The notes beneath the pieces are model-generated. The model ran no database searches, had not been told where the DNA came from, and worked only from the letters and a program-made list of their open reading frames with translations. A stretch of 64,000 nt of DNA from Armillaria gallica. Its lineage: Eukaryota > Basidiomycota > Agaricomycetes > Agaricales > Physalacriaceae. The stretch spans positions 620,001-684,000 of the forward strand of contig JBANDB010000015.1 of assembly GCA_037576215.1 (NCBI GenBank). The letters are read 5' to 3'. Below are positions 34,218 to 46,477 of the stretch, in pieces. Each line of letters begins with the position of its first letter. Positions within the stretch are counted from its first letter, which is position 1. Both the position numbers and the translations under genes were made by a program.

Positions 34218-34829
34218 TTTGTATCTGCTATTCACATGACTTTTAGATCAAAAGACAATGGTGCGAGCTTACATGTCTTGAAGAAACAAAGCAGCAGATG
34301 GAAAGAAGATTGGTAGTGGCGGTGATGGAGGTTCGACTTCAACGCTGGCCGGAATGACGGCCCGGAAACCGTCCGACTTTGCTCCGACTATTCCTTTCTC
34401 TTCATCAAACATTTTCGCCAACTTTATTTCGTCAAATACGGAGCTGGAAAGATCCTATAAGTAGGCCGATAAATTCTGGTTAAGTACTATTTCGGTGTGC
34501 TTCGTTAACAAGGCTGAGTCGTTAGCAAGACTTGCGTTGCCTATGAGATGGACCTGGAAAGTCTGATTCGGCGACATCAATACAAGTTTAGACAGCCTGA
34601 CAATCACATAAAATCAACTGAACCACATAGCACAAGGAATCTCCGATGTTTTTGCCCGTTATTCTGAATCATTGCTAGGGAGAAGTATTGCGCGAGGAAG
34701 AATACTAGGCGGTCTTTGGCAACGGTGGAAGGAAGTAGAGAGGCCTCGGACGTTGATTTTATGTGATATTGATGACAACTGTCTGAATCCTGATTACTTA
34801 TTTGAAGAGAGAAAAAAGACTATGGAGCT
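34218..34829. other. Spacer between minus-strand F-box genes
   Basis: Nothing recognised apart from the possible upstream exon or leader of the preceding gene near 34275. Confidence 0.4.
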
Positions 34830-37031
34830 CTAGGTACTAAGAAGAGATACGCGACCATTCATCTTAGAATCGAAAACCTTGAAGTCAATTGTGAGACCAC
34901 TCTCCCTCAGCGCCATCAAATCCTCTTTGTCTGCTGAATGAAAATCATAAGTCCAATTTTCTCCCTCTATGTTTAGCCTAAGTTTCATGAGAGCACCGGA
35001 TTCGTGTCTTGATGTAATCATAGCAACGAAGTCGCAGTCGACGAAGGAGATATAGGTATCTTTGACTCCTCCCAAGACGACGCCAAGGCTCTTCAGGGAA
35101 GGAACTAAGGAGTGGCGGACCGACCGACCCACTAGCGTAGTTTCCTCCATATGCTCCACAAACAACGACTCCATACTCAACTCGCTTTCCCTATCCCATT
35201 GGTTGAATTGAATGGAAAGCTCGTCCAGCCTCGGCGTTTCTCGCAAAACAGTCACAAGATCATTATCGACAATGGTTGTATCGACGACAGATAGTCGAAC
35301 CAATGAACATTGGGAATAGTCAATCAACTGCGATAATGATACGAGCACATCCCTGGGAAGGTAAACAACCTCCTGGTTTCTGCCCTTGTCATAACCAGCA
35401 GTAAGAACAACCTCACGAAGAGCTGGTAGTTTGACGCTGCGCATGAACATCGCTGAAGAAACGGAAAGAGTCTGTATTGATTGACCGATAGCAATAGGGA
35501 GAGCCAGCTGGGATCCATATGGCCACTGCTTATAGTAGTTATGGTACGAAAATGAGAGGAGGTTCGGGGACGATTTGATAATGTCGACGTATTCTGGAAT
35601 CAGACGGTCATCCCAAAAGGATCGTTCATCACAAAAGGAGACTAGATTGGCAATGGGGAAAAGGATATGAACATCGGAATGTACACCTTTCAGGTGGAGA
35701 TTTCTGAGCTTCGGGGCAATTTCAAAGGCGGTGAGAGGATCTGAACGGTGCCCCGGGTACGGTCTACATTGCACATATACATCCGTCAGCCGATCAGGTT
35801 TCCCATGGATGATATCAAGACGTGGAAGAAAGGATCGATGAACGATGAATTTGACTCTTCTCCATCGCACTGAGTGAGTCATTATGATGCTAAAACACTG
35901 TTGCATAACATCACTTTCTTGTGTGGCACGAAAGCGGCCATGCTTAAACATAAAATCAATGGGATAACCATGAGTACACTTGAGGGCATGTTCGAGCGAT
36001 GCCACCACATCTCTTTTGAGATACCAATCGTGGGGCCAGTTTGCTGGAATCTCGACGGTCATCGTTGTCCATATTTCGTGGCAGAGTGCGCCTACGACGT
36101 CCCTCCAGAGCCTGCACACTTTTCCAAGAAGCCACGGACCTTCTGCCTTCGTGAAAACATTGAATCCACCAACATGCGATTTGTCGGGATCATCAAGCGC
36201 CGCCCATGTGTGACGTAGGATCTCCATCACCGTCTCTGCTGGTACTCGACGGATTGGAGATACTGTTCGATTTCGACCGTAGCTTCACGGTGTGTTACGC
36301 GTTATGCTTTATAGTGGCCGGACCATAGCTTCACAAGGCCAAGTTACGCGTTACGGTTTATGGATTTAGCTTCATTTGTAATTCCGCCACCTCGGCGAAT
36401 TCGTATCAGGATTTAGATTAGATTGTAGTCCTGACAATCAGTGAGAGCGGCACATGTATCCCCACTGAGCCATCGGTCAGCAGATTTGGTAGAGTACGGA
36501 AGCCCTCAAAGTGGTTTGAGGCTTTAAAAGTATGGGAGATATAGATATTTCGTTGTATTGCTTGTATATACCTTCTGTGTCACAATGTAGGAGGTGAAAT
36601 TTTCAGATTTTTGCGAGGAAATTGGACCAAAATTGGGCTGTTTGGTCATCAAGATCCAACAGCTTCACGAAGCCCTGTTACGCGTTACGCATTACCGAGA
36701 GCTTCACTTCATTGGTCCCTGTTACGCGTTATGTGAATTAACGGTCGAAATCAAACAGTAGTATGGTGTTGTAATCATGCTGGAGGAATTGGACGCGCGA
36801 CATTTGTGCTTCAAGGGACGTATCCTCATTTTCTAGTAGGTCAAACACTGCCTGAATTCCACGGCGAGCACCCTCCAGTATCTTTGCCGAAGTCTTCAAA
36901 TTGACAATTTGTAAGGGTGACGGTGAGTCGTTGGAGTGAAGCAGCGCGGTGATATCGAGACTCTGGGTGATGGTGGATATCCAGTTAAGTTTAGCCAGTG
37001 GTTCTTCAATGGCAGCATTCATCGGTTTCAT
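34830..37031 (-). pseudogene. F-box/leucine-rich gene disrupted by a MITE
   Basis: The N-terminal part (37031-36761) encodes the helical segment and coiled coil ending MSRVQFLQHDYNTI. The C-terminal part (36260-34830) resumes with SPIRRVPAETVMEILRHTW and continues 460 residues without a stop. Between them lies the 496-bp MITE copy 2, inserted within the codons that join the coiled coil to the F-box. Removing the element and one TA restores a continuous frame closely matching the gene at 25.9-27.6 kb. As it stands, translation stops inside the MITE. The absence of other damage indicates a recent hit, or excision-competent alleles elsewhere. Confidence 0.88.
36263..36758. mobile_element. 496-bp MITE, TA target site, copy 2
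   Basis: TA at 36261-36262 and 36759-36760. Ends are CTGTTCGATTTCGACCGT and, inward from the right, CTGTTTGATTTCGACCGT. Subterminal GTTACGCGTTA motifs are repeated and inverted. The internal sequence matches copy 1 in reverse orientation. The paralogous uninterrupted gene shows a single TA at the site, confirming a 2-bp target duplication. Confidence 0.93.
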
Positions 37032-37622
37032 GATTGATGAAAGCACAACCGTTGGCGTGTACAAGTTGAAGAAGAGCTCCAAGTGTCAAATCGTAGAATG
37101 TTTGAGGTTGATTACAACAGACACGCGATTGATTGCCTATTGGTCACGTGCTCGTGCTTCAGGGCTTGAACCATCAAGGAACAATTGTGGAACAGCTTCG
37201 AATTCGAAAGAGTGACTCTTAAGCCTGAAATTTATGATGCGTACGACGCCATAACGGACACGTACACTTCTCGAATGAAAGTGATGCAGTACACGTTGAC
37301 TAACCTGAATGCAATTGTTGTAACTATAACAGTGGGAGGCTTGCAGTAGGTAAATATACTGAATTGTTAGCTACTAGAGCTTACAATGAGCTCCTTAAAT
37401 ACTACAGAATGTATCTAGAATATTCTACTAAAGTACCTAAATATATCAAAGTATCATGACAAATTAGTAACTTGTAAGCCGAATGTTCGGGAATCTTCCG
37501 GCATAAGCTTGAAGTTGCAAATCCCAATATTGCTGAAACATTTGTCGCTCCATCAAATAAAACGAGTCGCACAATAATGGAATTGATATGTATACTCCTC
37601 CAGCAGTGCAAGGATTTGGCTA
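37032..37622. other. Spacer
   Basis: AT-rich, no gene seen. It may include the promoter or first exon of the disrupted F-box gene. Confidence 0.4.
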
Positions 37623-38431
37623 CTACATGAGATACACATGATCTCTCTCATAATCAGTATCATTCCAGAACATGCATTGAATACGTTCATCATCTGTCAA
37701 ATCCAGCTGAAGATCAAGTCCACTGTCCCTTAAGCATTCCAGCTCCTTGCTGCCCTTTGTCTTCAAGAAGGATACAGTCCAGTCGAATCTCCTAACTTCA
37801 ACCACAAGTGTCTCAAGCTTCGAAGAAAGACGCGGATACCGATGTGAGGTAACCATCATCACAAATTCGTCTTGATTCAGGAATCCGACCCTGTCAACCA
37901 CATACAATGTAATCTGTAGTTGCTTCAAAGAAGGAACCAGAGTGTGATGACTATGATCTTTGACGGTCTCGGACATACAGAGAAAGAGCGATTTGATCGC
38001 ATATCCCGACCCTTCAGACCATTCGTTCAAGTATTGGATGCCTAGTACCTCGAGTTTAGGAGAAAGCTGGATAATTGGGAAAAGGTATTCATCCATTGTG
38101 ACATCAACGAGATAGAGGTTCATCAATGAGCACTGCGAGCAAGTGACCAATCCATGAAGTTTGAAAAGGGCGTCATCGGCGCAGGGGAACATGCCAGGAA
38201 TTGTGCTGCCTGTGGTGAGAGACATGCTCTTCAAGCCTGGTAAGACAAGTGTGGACATGAACTTGCCCAGAGAGGCCGATAATGTCTGAAGTGATTTGTT
38301 CTCGACAAGAGGAGGCTTCTTCCCGTCAGACTGAAGTTTATGATTGGAGTGATGATACATAAACGAGAGGAGACCCTGAGCTGATTTGACGACGCCTAGA
38401 TATTTGGAAATTTCATCCTCCTGTGGAAAAG

Positions 38432-38831
38432 TGTTACGATTTATTCACTTTTTTTGTCTTATCTTATCTTATCTCATACACCGGACCGACCAGGCTGCCA
38501 TCTATAGGGGGAATCATGCAACGTTCCCATGTTATCTCTCAACCTTCCACGCTCTTGCTTTGCTATTGTGTGCTATGGCTCCAAGCCCTTGTACTTCGTT
38601 ATCAACCATTCACAAATGTCTTAAGTTTAGACCCTAGTCTTTCGTATTTAAGTAGTAGTTCTCACTGCATGTATGCCAGCCTCGAACTAACTTTAATCCA
38701 TACTGAAACTATCGCTTAATTCCTTGCCGAGCGCTAAGAACTTAGCCAAATCGCCTATAAAAGATCACATCGGTGACTGCCCGAATGCGAGACAGCTGGT
38801 GTTTATCATTGATAGGAATTCAGGTCTAATA
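38432..38831 (+). repeat. 5' LTR of the gypsy element
   Basis: Starts TGTTACGATT and ends TCTAATA. It contains TATAAAA at 38756-38762, the likely promoter. Preceded by target duplication AAAAG at 38427-38431. Confidence 0.94.
38756..38762 (+). promoter_or_regulatory. TATA box in the 5' LTR
   Basis: TATAAAA about 70 bp before the LTR end; the same string recurs in the 3' LTR at 46802-46808. Transcripts would start shortly downstream, within the LTR. Confidence 0.6.
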
Positions 38832-38875
38832 ATTAGTTCGAGGCTTCACCCTTGCTCCTTAACCAGAGCCAACAG

Positions 38876-38989
38876 ATGACGACAACACTCAATATTCTAT
38901 TATCTGCGGTCTACCTTGCAGTGGGCACAGCACTCTTCGCGGCTGCCATCATATTAGCAATCCTATTCCATTACAGAGTAACTCCCTGA
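38876..38989 (+). CDS. 37-aa single-pass membrane peptide ORF in the gypsy leader
   Basis: First ATG after the 5' LTR. It encodes 37 residues: MTTTLN, then a continuous hydrophobic stretch from about residue 8 to 31 (rich in Leu, Ala, Ile and Val), then a basic HYRVTP tail and TGA. The composition is that of one transmembrane helix. It lies between LTR and the first long ORF, where a primer-binding site and leader are expected. It is too short to be sure it is translated; other copies of the element would settle that. Confidence 0.4.
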   Translation: MTTTLNILLSAVYLAVGTALFAAAIILAILFHYRVTP

Positions 38990-39032
38990 ATCTGACGAAA
39001 CAATAACTGGTTTCCCCCACCACCCGTAAACT

Positions 39033-40274
39033 ATGTCCTCCCACAGCAGCCACCACTGGCACACCTCTACCCACCCTTACCAAACAGAGCACCAGCAGTT
39101 GACGAGCACTCTAGCGTCGACAGAGACGAGGAAGACGTTCCTGGGGAGATGGAAATCGGCGTTCAGGAAGGAAGCGATGGAGGCTCTGCCAGAGCAAGAC
39201 TCCCCTTTATCCAGCTTTCTACAGTTGATCCCTCGCACCACTCGTCCGCCGGTGCTACCCCCCATACAGCAGCACGAGACGTTCCTACCGCCGCAGACCT
39301 GGCAAGGTACCTCGTCTGACTTGACGTGGGGCGAGCAGGCCCTAGCACATCCCCAGCCACAGAGCGACCTACCAGCGGTCGTCCTGGGGGTAGCAGGGTA
39401 CCAGCAGTCGCCCCTGACCCTTACGAGATTCGTGTCAGTTCCACTTCCGAGCTCGACCTCGTCTGGGACAACCTCAACCTCCCCCTTACCGCCTTCTTCC
39501 CCTACCACCCAAATCCCTATGCTGTCCCTCACTACTGGGACACCCCAGTATGAATTACGACACGATCTCCCACTCCCCCCAGTCTCTGACCACAGCCTTC
39601 AATGCCCGAGTTCCCTCCTCGAGGGGTCCTGGAAACCTCAAACAGGCTTGCCATTCCAAGGTGAAGCAGGGAGCTGCGAAGATCCGCGATCAACATCGCG
39701 CAGGAGCTCGATGCACGTTATCAGGTCGATGAGCAGGGGCTCAACTGGTACGACAGGGAGAGAAGGCAGCAGGAGCGCGAGCGAGCAGGGGAGTTCAGAA
39801 GAGTCGACGAGGAGGCAGGAAGGATCCTGCAGGTCGACAGCAGAGGAGAAACAGTTTACCACACCCCCACAGATAGCGACACCGGCACTGAGAGACTCCC
39901 CTCCGAGGAGTATGTCAACGGCATCATCCATGGAGGAAGCCCCTCGCTCTCACCAATCCCCTTGCCAATCGTCCCGAACACTCCCCCAGCCGACCACCCC
40001 GATAACCATTGCGAGGGCCCTTTACCTCCTATCGACAGGTAAATTGGTTCAGATCCCCGCTGTACTCGTTCAAGCGTCCCTAGGGGATTTATTTAATCAT
40101 TTCAGAAAAGAATTATTGGAAGACCCAGATTGGGCCATAACCCCGGCCAGAATGGACTATAGCCATTATGGAATGAATTATATTCTCAAAGAAGAAGCCG
40201 CCCATTTCGCCTGCACTGCCTACAATATGATCTATCACGATCGCCAGGTTGAGGTACCAGCCTGGTACCAGTGA
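39033..40274 (+). pseudogene. Extra gypsy ORF upstream of gag, frame-switching
   Basis: An open frame of 413 codons spans the region, but the protein-like sequence moves between frames. At about 39430-39550 and again at 39689-40040 the credible peptide is one frame over (SELDLVWDNLNLPLTAFF; INIAQELDARYQVDEQGLNW). The final part (from about 40010) returns to the first frame with DYSHYGMNYILKEEAAHF and stops at 40274. This looks like an ancestral ORF with compensating indels, a Pro/Ser-rich front and a charged helical back. Function unknown; possibly an extended gag N-terminus, since gag starts just downstream. Confidence 0.5.
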
Positions 40275-40298
40275 CCCCAGGTGGATCTACCCCCGATC

Positions 40299-41582
40299 AT
40301 GTATACCCTGGAACCAATGGATGACAAGCCACCAGTACCCCCACGATGGGCTGTCGTACCTGACTACCCAAGATGGGAACCGGGCTACGCACCCACGCAC
40401 CCGAGCTACGCATACCCCCACGGGTATGGACCCCCAGGCACACAGAAAACATCCCGACTCTTTGCAGCCGCAATCTCCGGTGACGGTGCAGGATCATCAA
40501 ACGTGCCCCAGATACCTACCCAACTGCCTGCCAAGCCGCAACCACCATCTGGCCCGCTGCCGAATGAACCACCGCCCCCGCCTGCTGCTCCTCGGAGGTG
40601 GGCACCACCTCGCTACCCTCCACCGCCAGGGCCACCAGATCCCCCAGCTCCCTGGATTCTTGACCCAGCCAACCTAGGACCATGGTCCTCGTTGAAACCT
40701 GAAATGGTCAAGATACCCGAGAATTTCAATGGCAACTCCAATGACATCACTTGGTTCTTCTCCCAGTGCGACATGTATTTCTCGGTATTCAACCAGCATT
40801 TCTACCATCACCCGCACAAGGTCATCTTTTGTGTATCACGCTTCACCAAAGAGGCACAAGTATGGTGGGAATTGTGTGCACGAGGCCTAGGGAGGGATGG
40901 CCATGGCTTCCAGCTCTATCCGCCCTACGAAGAATTCATCGATGAAGTTAGGTGGAGGTTTTGGAAGGACGCCAATGCCAAGATCAAGTTCGCCCAGTGG
41001 GAAGCACTCCGACAAAGCCACTTCCCTGACGGCGATCTGTTCTTCCAGCAATTCGAGTCGTTAGCCTTTGAAGTGGGTGTTCTAGGCATCGACATGATGA
41101 TGGTGGCCCAGGTTAAAAAGGCATGCCGATCGTCGGCCAAAGACATCATCTATGCATCGGATGCAGACGTCCCCAGCACTTACCAGGAGTGGAAATGGCG
41201 GATACTTCGCATTGATCATAATTGGAGAATGAAGAAGGCAGAACAGCGCGGGGGAAAAGTAACAGAATGGAAGCAGCAGGCCAAGGCAAATATGACCCCA
41301 ACGACGAAGGGGAACCAGCAGCAGAACAGTGTCCCGGAAAAAGTAACGGGAACCAGCACGATATACGGGGGACAGGGCAAGCCAATGGATATCAACGCGG
41401 TACGCGCCAAGGCCAAGTGCTTCAGGTGCGGCCAACTCGGGCACTTTAAACGAGACTGCCCCAAACGACCCAAGACGAAGGAAGAAGCGCTCCAACGATG
41501 CGCCTACTATTGGGACCATGTAGCGACCAACGAGAAGACAGATTCGACGGTTGAGGAGGTAAAAGATGGTGCCGAGCAGTAA
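40299..41582 (+). CDS. gag: Gag polyprotein with CCHC zinc knuckle
   Basis: Structural protein that packages element RNA. From the first ATG the N-terminal 130 residues are Pro-rich. A capsid-like domain follows (FNGNSNDITWFFSQCDMYF to about FARQWEAL-type helices), and the C-terminus holds the nucleocapsid knuckle CFRCGQLGHFKRDC at about 41421-41462, ending at TAA 41582. The frame is open 18 bp further upstream, so readthrough or fusion with the preceding ORF is possible. No internal stops: this is the best-preserved gene of the element. Pol starts within a few bases in another frame, consistent with frameshifting or reinitiation. Confidence 0.85.
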   Translation: MYTLEPMDDKPPVPPRWAVVPDYPRWEPGYAPTHPSYAYPHGYGPPGTQKTSRLFAAAISGDGAGSSNVPQIPTQLPAKPQPPSGPLPNEPPPPPAAPRRWAPPRYPPPPGPPDPPAPWILDPANLGPWSSLKPEMVKIPENFNGNSNDITWFFSQCDMYFSVFNQHFYHHPHKVIFCVSRFTKEAQVWWELCARGLGRDGHGFQLYPPYEEFIDEVRWRFWKDANAKIKFAQWEALRQSHFPDGDLFFQQFESLAFEVGVLGIDMMMVAQVKKACRSSAKDIIYASDADVPSTYQEWKWRILRIDHNWRMKKAEQRGGKVTEWKQQAKANMTPTTKGNQQQNSVPEKVTGTSTIYGGQGKPMDINAVRAKAKCFRCGQLGHFKRDCPKRPKTKEEALQRCAYYWDHVATNEKTDSTVEEVKDGAEQ

Positions 41583-41587
41583 ATGAT

Positions 41588-44500
41588 TTGACTGACTCGG
41601 CAAAAGACTTGGTTTCACCCGGTACGCCCTTGTCGCCTGCTAGTAAGGCTCAATGTATTTTTGTAGTTGATAACGTGCATTCGAATATACCCTGTTGCGA
41701 CTTCACTACCGGGATCGAAATTAAGAAAGAATCAAAACAGGATGTCAGAACCGACTCACCGACTAAATGTTCGGCAAGTAACTCATTGCGAGCGAAAGCA
41801 ATGGATGAAAAGGCACCCACCATAGTGTCACCCGTCATAACAGCACCCAACCTGCAACTGGATGGGGCAAGGGAACAAGTACTTAGCACTCCCCTTGAAG
41901 AAGTGGCCCCTGGCAAGGGGAACACCGCAGACGAAGAGCCAGAAACACTCAAGCGGTTGACAGTGCCGCCTTTGGCCACGGCACAAGTGAAGGTGACGTC
42001 CGTCACCGGGCTGAAGAAGGAGGATCCTCCGAACACCATGCACAGCAGACTGATAGCGCGGTCTGACGACCAGCAGCCTTGCAAGAGTCCCGGGTGCGCG
42101 ATCCAGCATCAAGACGATGGCTGGAACCAGGTCAGCAGAGGCCCTAGGCGGGAGCCGAACGACTCGCTAAGTCTGGAGGGAGCAGACCGGGCTGGTAAGT
42201 CCGTTCATTCGGCACAGGTCGAGTCCGCTGTTGCCACAAGTGACAGCCTCAAAGTCCAGACGAGCTTGTGGTAATCTGAGTCCTCCAATGAGGCCTGGCG
42301 TGACATCCCCCTAGGTGATCCCGACGAAGACCAGCGAGTAGCAAGAACTGTTGGATGCGCAACAGCCCCGACCAAGGCAGCCGAAGGAAGGGAAGCTGCT
42401 AGCACCCAGGCGGTGAAAAGGGGGCCTAAGGTACAGATGGAGGAGATTCCAGATGACGAGGATGACACAAGTTTCCGACGCAGTCAAAAGGCCAGTCAAA
42501 AGTCCTCTGTAGCTCCCGAGGTGACCCAGTTGACGGTAGCAGAACCCTCGGGTTCTAGCGCGAAGACTGAGAAGGTCCCACATTGTTGGCTCAAACCCTT
42601 TGGGGCTGAATGGACGTTATGTGGCATCAAAGATGCGAGGACTGAATCGGAGGCCAGGGCTATCCTAAAGAACTGGATTCATAAGACCCGGGTGGAGGAA
42701 GTAGTCGACGAGATGATCGAAGGGCTACGAACCAAGATCAACACGCTGGAAATAATGTATGAGCTCCAACAACCCCGACACTATGTTTGCTGACTAAGCG
42801 GAGGCGATAAAGCTTTGACAACCAATATCCAGATTGGAATACCAGGGGGACGCCGCTCTATTGCCTCCTCGGCTCTGGTTGACAGTGGCTGCACTAGCAG
42901 CGCCATCAACTGAACCTTCGTAGAAACCCACAAACTCCCCACTCGAGCAACAGCGGTGCCCATCACAGTCTACAATGCAGACAGAGCAAAGAACAGTGCA
43001 GGACAGATCACCGCCTACGTGGAACTACGCATCACCATCAGGGATCATACTGAAAGCATTGACCTAGCTATCACCGACTTGCAGGATCATGATGTCTTCC
43101 TTGGGCATGACTGGTTGGCAAGGCACAACCCATTGATCAATTGGCAGACCAGGAAGATAACTTTCACTCAGTGTCAGTGCCATCATACCCCAATCCCATT
43201 GCCAGACGCAGATCCATATGACAAATGGGACGAAGAACTCATGGAGGGCGATACCATCCTCACGATAAGCTTTGAAGAAGCTATTCGCATCAGAGCAATG
43301 TGACACGTAGCCAATGACTTAGCAGCCCAGGCTAACACTGAGAAGAAGGCCAAGACTTTTGAAGAGATGGTCCCCAAATGGTGCAGGGACTTCAAAGATC
43401 TATTCGATAAAGAAAACTTTGACGAACTCCCAGCACCAAAGCCATGGGACCACGCCATCGAACTTATTCCCAATGCCAATGCCAATCTCGACTGCAAGGT
43501 TTACCCCCTTAACCGAGTGGAGCAGGAGGAACTAGACAAGTTTCTTGACGAGAACCTATCTAGTGGAAGAATACGCCCCTCCAAGTCGCCCATGGCATCG
43601 CCATTCTTCTTTGTCAAAAAGAAGGATGGGAAGCTGCGGCCTGTCCAAGATTATCGGAAGCTCAATGAAATGACGATTAAAAATTGGTATCCCCTTCCCT
43701 TGATCTCAGAACTCATGGACAAACTGCATGGTGCCAAATACTTCTCCAAGCTGGACATTCAGTGGGGATACAATAATGTTTGCATCAAAACGGGAGATGA
43801 GTGAAAGGCGGCTTTCAGAACTAATCGTGGCCTGTACGAGCCAACGGTTATGTTCTTCGGACTCACCAATTCGCCTGCTACCTTCCAGTGGATGATGAAC
43901 GACATTTTCAAGGACCTCATTGCTTCTGGAAAAGTTACCATCTACCTCGACGATATCCTCATCATGTCTAAAATGAAGGAGGAACATCGTCGAATCACAT
44001 GGGAAGTATTGGCAACCTTGCGGAGGCACAAGTTGTTCCTCAAAGCCGAGAAATGCGAGTTCGAAGTCCTAGAGACAGAGTATTTGGGCGTCATCATCAG
44101 TGAAGGCAGCATCTGCATAGACCCGGTCAAGATCAAAGGCATTCTCGATTGGCCGGTGCCCACAAAAAAAAAGGAACTTCAATCCTTCCTAGGATTCACC
44201 AACTTCTATCGTCGCTTCATAAAAAACTATAGCAAGATTGTAAAGCCTATGACTCAATTGACGGGTAATGACGCATGGAAGTGGGGCAAAACTCAGCAAG
44301 AGGCGTTCGAGCAACTGAAGAGGCAACTGGCTGAGGATGTCGTGCTCGCCATACCAACAAACGAAGGAAAGTTCAGAGTAGAGGCAGATGCTAGCGAGGG
44401 AGCCATCGGTGCAGTCCTTTCCCAAGAACAGGATGGCAAATGGAGACCAGTTTCCTTCCTGTCTAAATCTCTCTTGGTTACGGAACGTAACTATGAGATC

Positions 44501-45829
44501 TATGACAAGGAACTCCTCGCAATCATGCTCGCACTCGAGGAGTGGAGACATTACCTTATGGGTGCATACCAGGACTTCGAGATCTGGACAGATCACCAAA
44601 ATCTCCAGTATTTCCGAAAACCCCAGAAGGTAAACCACCGACAGGCACGGTGGATTACTGAACTAGCGGAATACCACTTCACCCTTCACCACAAGGCCGG
44701 AACTGCAAACAAGAAGGCTGATCTCCTTTCTCATCGAGCAGACCATGACCAAGGGCAGGATGACAATGACCAAGTGGTGGTCCTATCCCCTGAACATTTC
44801 AGAGCCATGATCATGCCAACCATCGGAGAAACCCATCAAGCCATACAGACCGCCACCAGGAAAGCCCACCTTTGGGACAAAACCGTTGCCGGATCCGTCG
44901 ATCATGATCGTGGCATGAAAATGAAAGACGGGCTCGTCTGGTATGACGGCAGAATCTATGTTCCCAGAGACCATGCTCTTCGCGGAGAAATTATCGCCCG
45001 ATCCCACGATCACATCACAGCCGGACATCCAGGCATCAAAAAAACCAAGGAACTCGTGTTACGAGAATTCTGGTGGCTGAAGATGAAAAAGGATGTTGAG
45101 GCCTATGTGAAGGCCTGCGAAACTTGTCAGCGAACGAAAAGCAGCACCCAAGCGAAGGCGGCGCCCCTACACCCAAATGAAATACCCTCGCGACTGTGGA
45201 CCCACATCTCAGTGGACATGGTGACAGGATTACCGAAAAGTAACGGTCACGATGCTATCCTCGTAATCGTCGACCGTTTCTCGAAGGAAATCATCCCTGT
45301 TGCGTGCTCTACAGAACTATTCTCGGAAGGGTGGGCAAGGATCCTACACGACGAGGTTTATGCCAAACACGGCATGCCCCAAGTCATCATCTCAGATAGG
45401 GGAACAGTATTTGTGTCTAAATTCATGAAGGACCTCTATGACCTTCTCCAGATCAAGGGCAACGCCTCCATGGCCTATCACCCCCAGACAGACGGGCAGA
45501 CTGAAAGGGTCAATCAAGAAATTGAAAAGTACCTCCGTATGTTCGTTAACCATCTCCAAACCGATTGGGCCGAATGGCTCTCCCTCGCCGCATTCGCTCA
45601 CAATAATCGTACTCCTCCACTGGCAAAAGCCCCTTCAAAATCAATTATGGCTATAATCCCCCAGTTCTACCAGGAGCAAAACCAACAAACCCCTTCCGCA
45701 CCCCCGCCTCCGGCGCCTTTGTCTCCAAGATGCAAGACATCCATGCATCCGCCAAAAATCACTCGAAAAGGCCGTGTCACAAATGAAAATGCAGTACAAC
45801 AAGAACAAATGCGCAGCCATCAAGTATAA
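41588..45829 (+). pseudogene. pol: Pol polyprotein (protease, RT, RNase H, integrase) with in-frame stops
   Basis: One reading frame with stops at 42272 (TAA), 42791, 42911, 43301 and 43802 (all TGA). Before the protease is a 400-codon acidic linker. The protease motif VDSGCTSSAIN is at about 42878. Reverse transcriptase runs from SGRIRPSKSPMASPFFF (about 43562) to YLDDILIMS (43943). RNase H includes VEADASEGAIGAVLS, YEIYDKELLAI and TDHQN. Integrase has the H-x-H...C-x2-C finger (RSHDHITAGHPG...CETCQRT, about 44999-45135) and the catalytic DDE residues near VDMVTG (45217), SDRG (45394) and TERVNQE (45500). Homology leaves the frame near 45620 and shifts again near 45755, so the integrase end and chromodomain lie in other frames. 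Not translatable as a whole. Confidence 0.93.
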
Positions 45830-46442
45830 AGTGGGCGACAAAGTCTGGCTCGACACAACCAACCTCCACCTTCCCCGTCCAAAGAAAAAACTTGACGATA
45901 AGCAGACAGGACCCTTCGAAATCACAAGTAAAAAGGGCGACTCCGCCTACACACTCAGGTTACCAGCCAGCTGGAAGATTCACCCCACCTTCAACAAGAT
46001 GTTGCTCACACCCTACACCCCACCGGTGTTTCCCAATCAAGAACAACCGCCTCCACCACCACCAGATTTGATCGACAACAAAGAACACTACGAAGTCGAA
46101 AAAATCCTAGACAGTAGGCAGCGAAATGTTCGAGGGAGACAAGGTGAACCAACCAGGAGAATGACCGACTACTTCGTCAAGTGGAAGGGGTATGGACCAG
46201 AATCAAACAGTTGGGTGCGGGAGAATGACATGGACACAGATGAGCTCATTGAAGAGTACCTCGCTGAACACGTAGACCAGGTCATCCATGAAAAGGAGGA
46301 TTGGGAATACCACATTGACCCAAGAACCGGGAAGAAACTCAGAAGTTGGGAGGAGCTATACGAACTATGGGACATATTCGGAGGAAACAACGACCCATTG
46401 ATGGAGACGAAGTCACTCTTCGACCCGGAAGGCATACCTTAA
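45774..46442 (+). pseudogene. C-terminal integrase tail and chromodomain of pol
   Basis: Open frame offset from the main pol frame. It begins with the GPY/F-type region (KVWLDTTNL, GPFEI, HPTFNKMLL) and continues to a chromodomain at about 46087-46260: YEVEKILDSR, then YFVKWKGYG and the conserved Trp in NSWVRE. Chromodomains of this kind direct integration by reading histone marks (known for chromoviruses). The end contains a W-rich tail and TAA at 46442. Separated from the rest of pol by indels, so probably not made. Confidence 0.85.
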
Positions 46443-46464
46443 CGGCAGTCAGGACGCCTGCCTT

Positions 46465-46474
46465 AAGGAGGGGG
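46465..46474 (+). other. Polypurine tract of the gypsy element
   Basis: AAGGAGGGGG just before the 3' LTR (TAA then TGTTATG), the position where plus-strand DNA synthesis is primed. Confidence 0.65.
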
Positions 46475-46477
46475 TAA

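Noticed and set aside
38832..38875. tRNA primer-binding site after the 5' LTR
   Set aside because: The sequence after the LTR does not begin with TGG and I could not match it to a tRNA 3' end; self-priming is possible but not shown.
39077..39532. 151-aa minus-strand frame
   Set aside because: It is antisense to the gypsy upstream ORF and has no independent signal.
41082..41618. 178-aa minus-strand frame
   Set aside because: Shadow of the gag gene, whose zinc knuckle and capsid sequence are on the plus strand.
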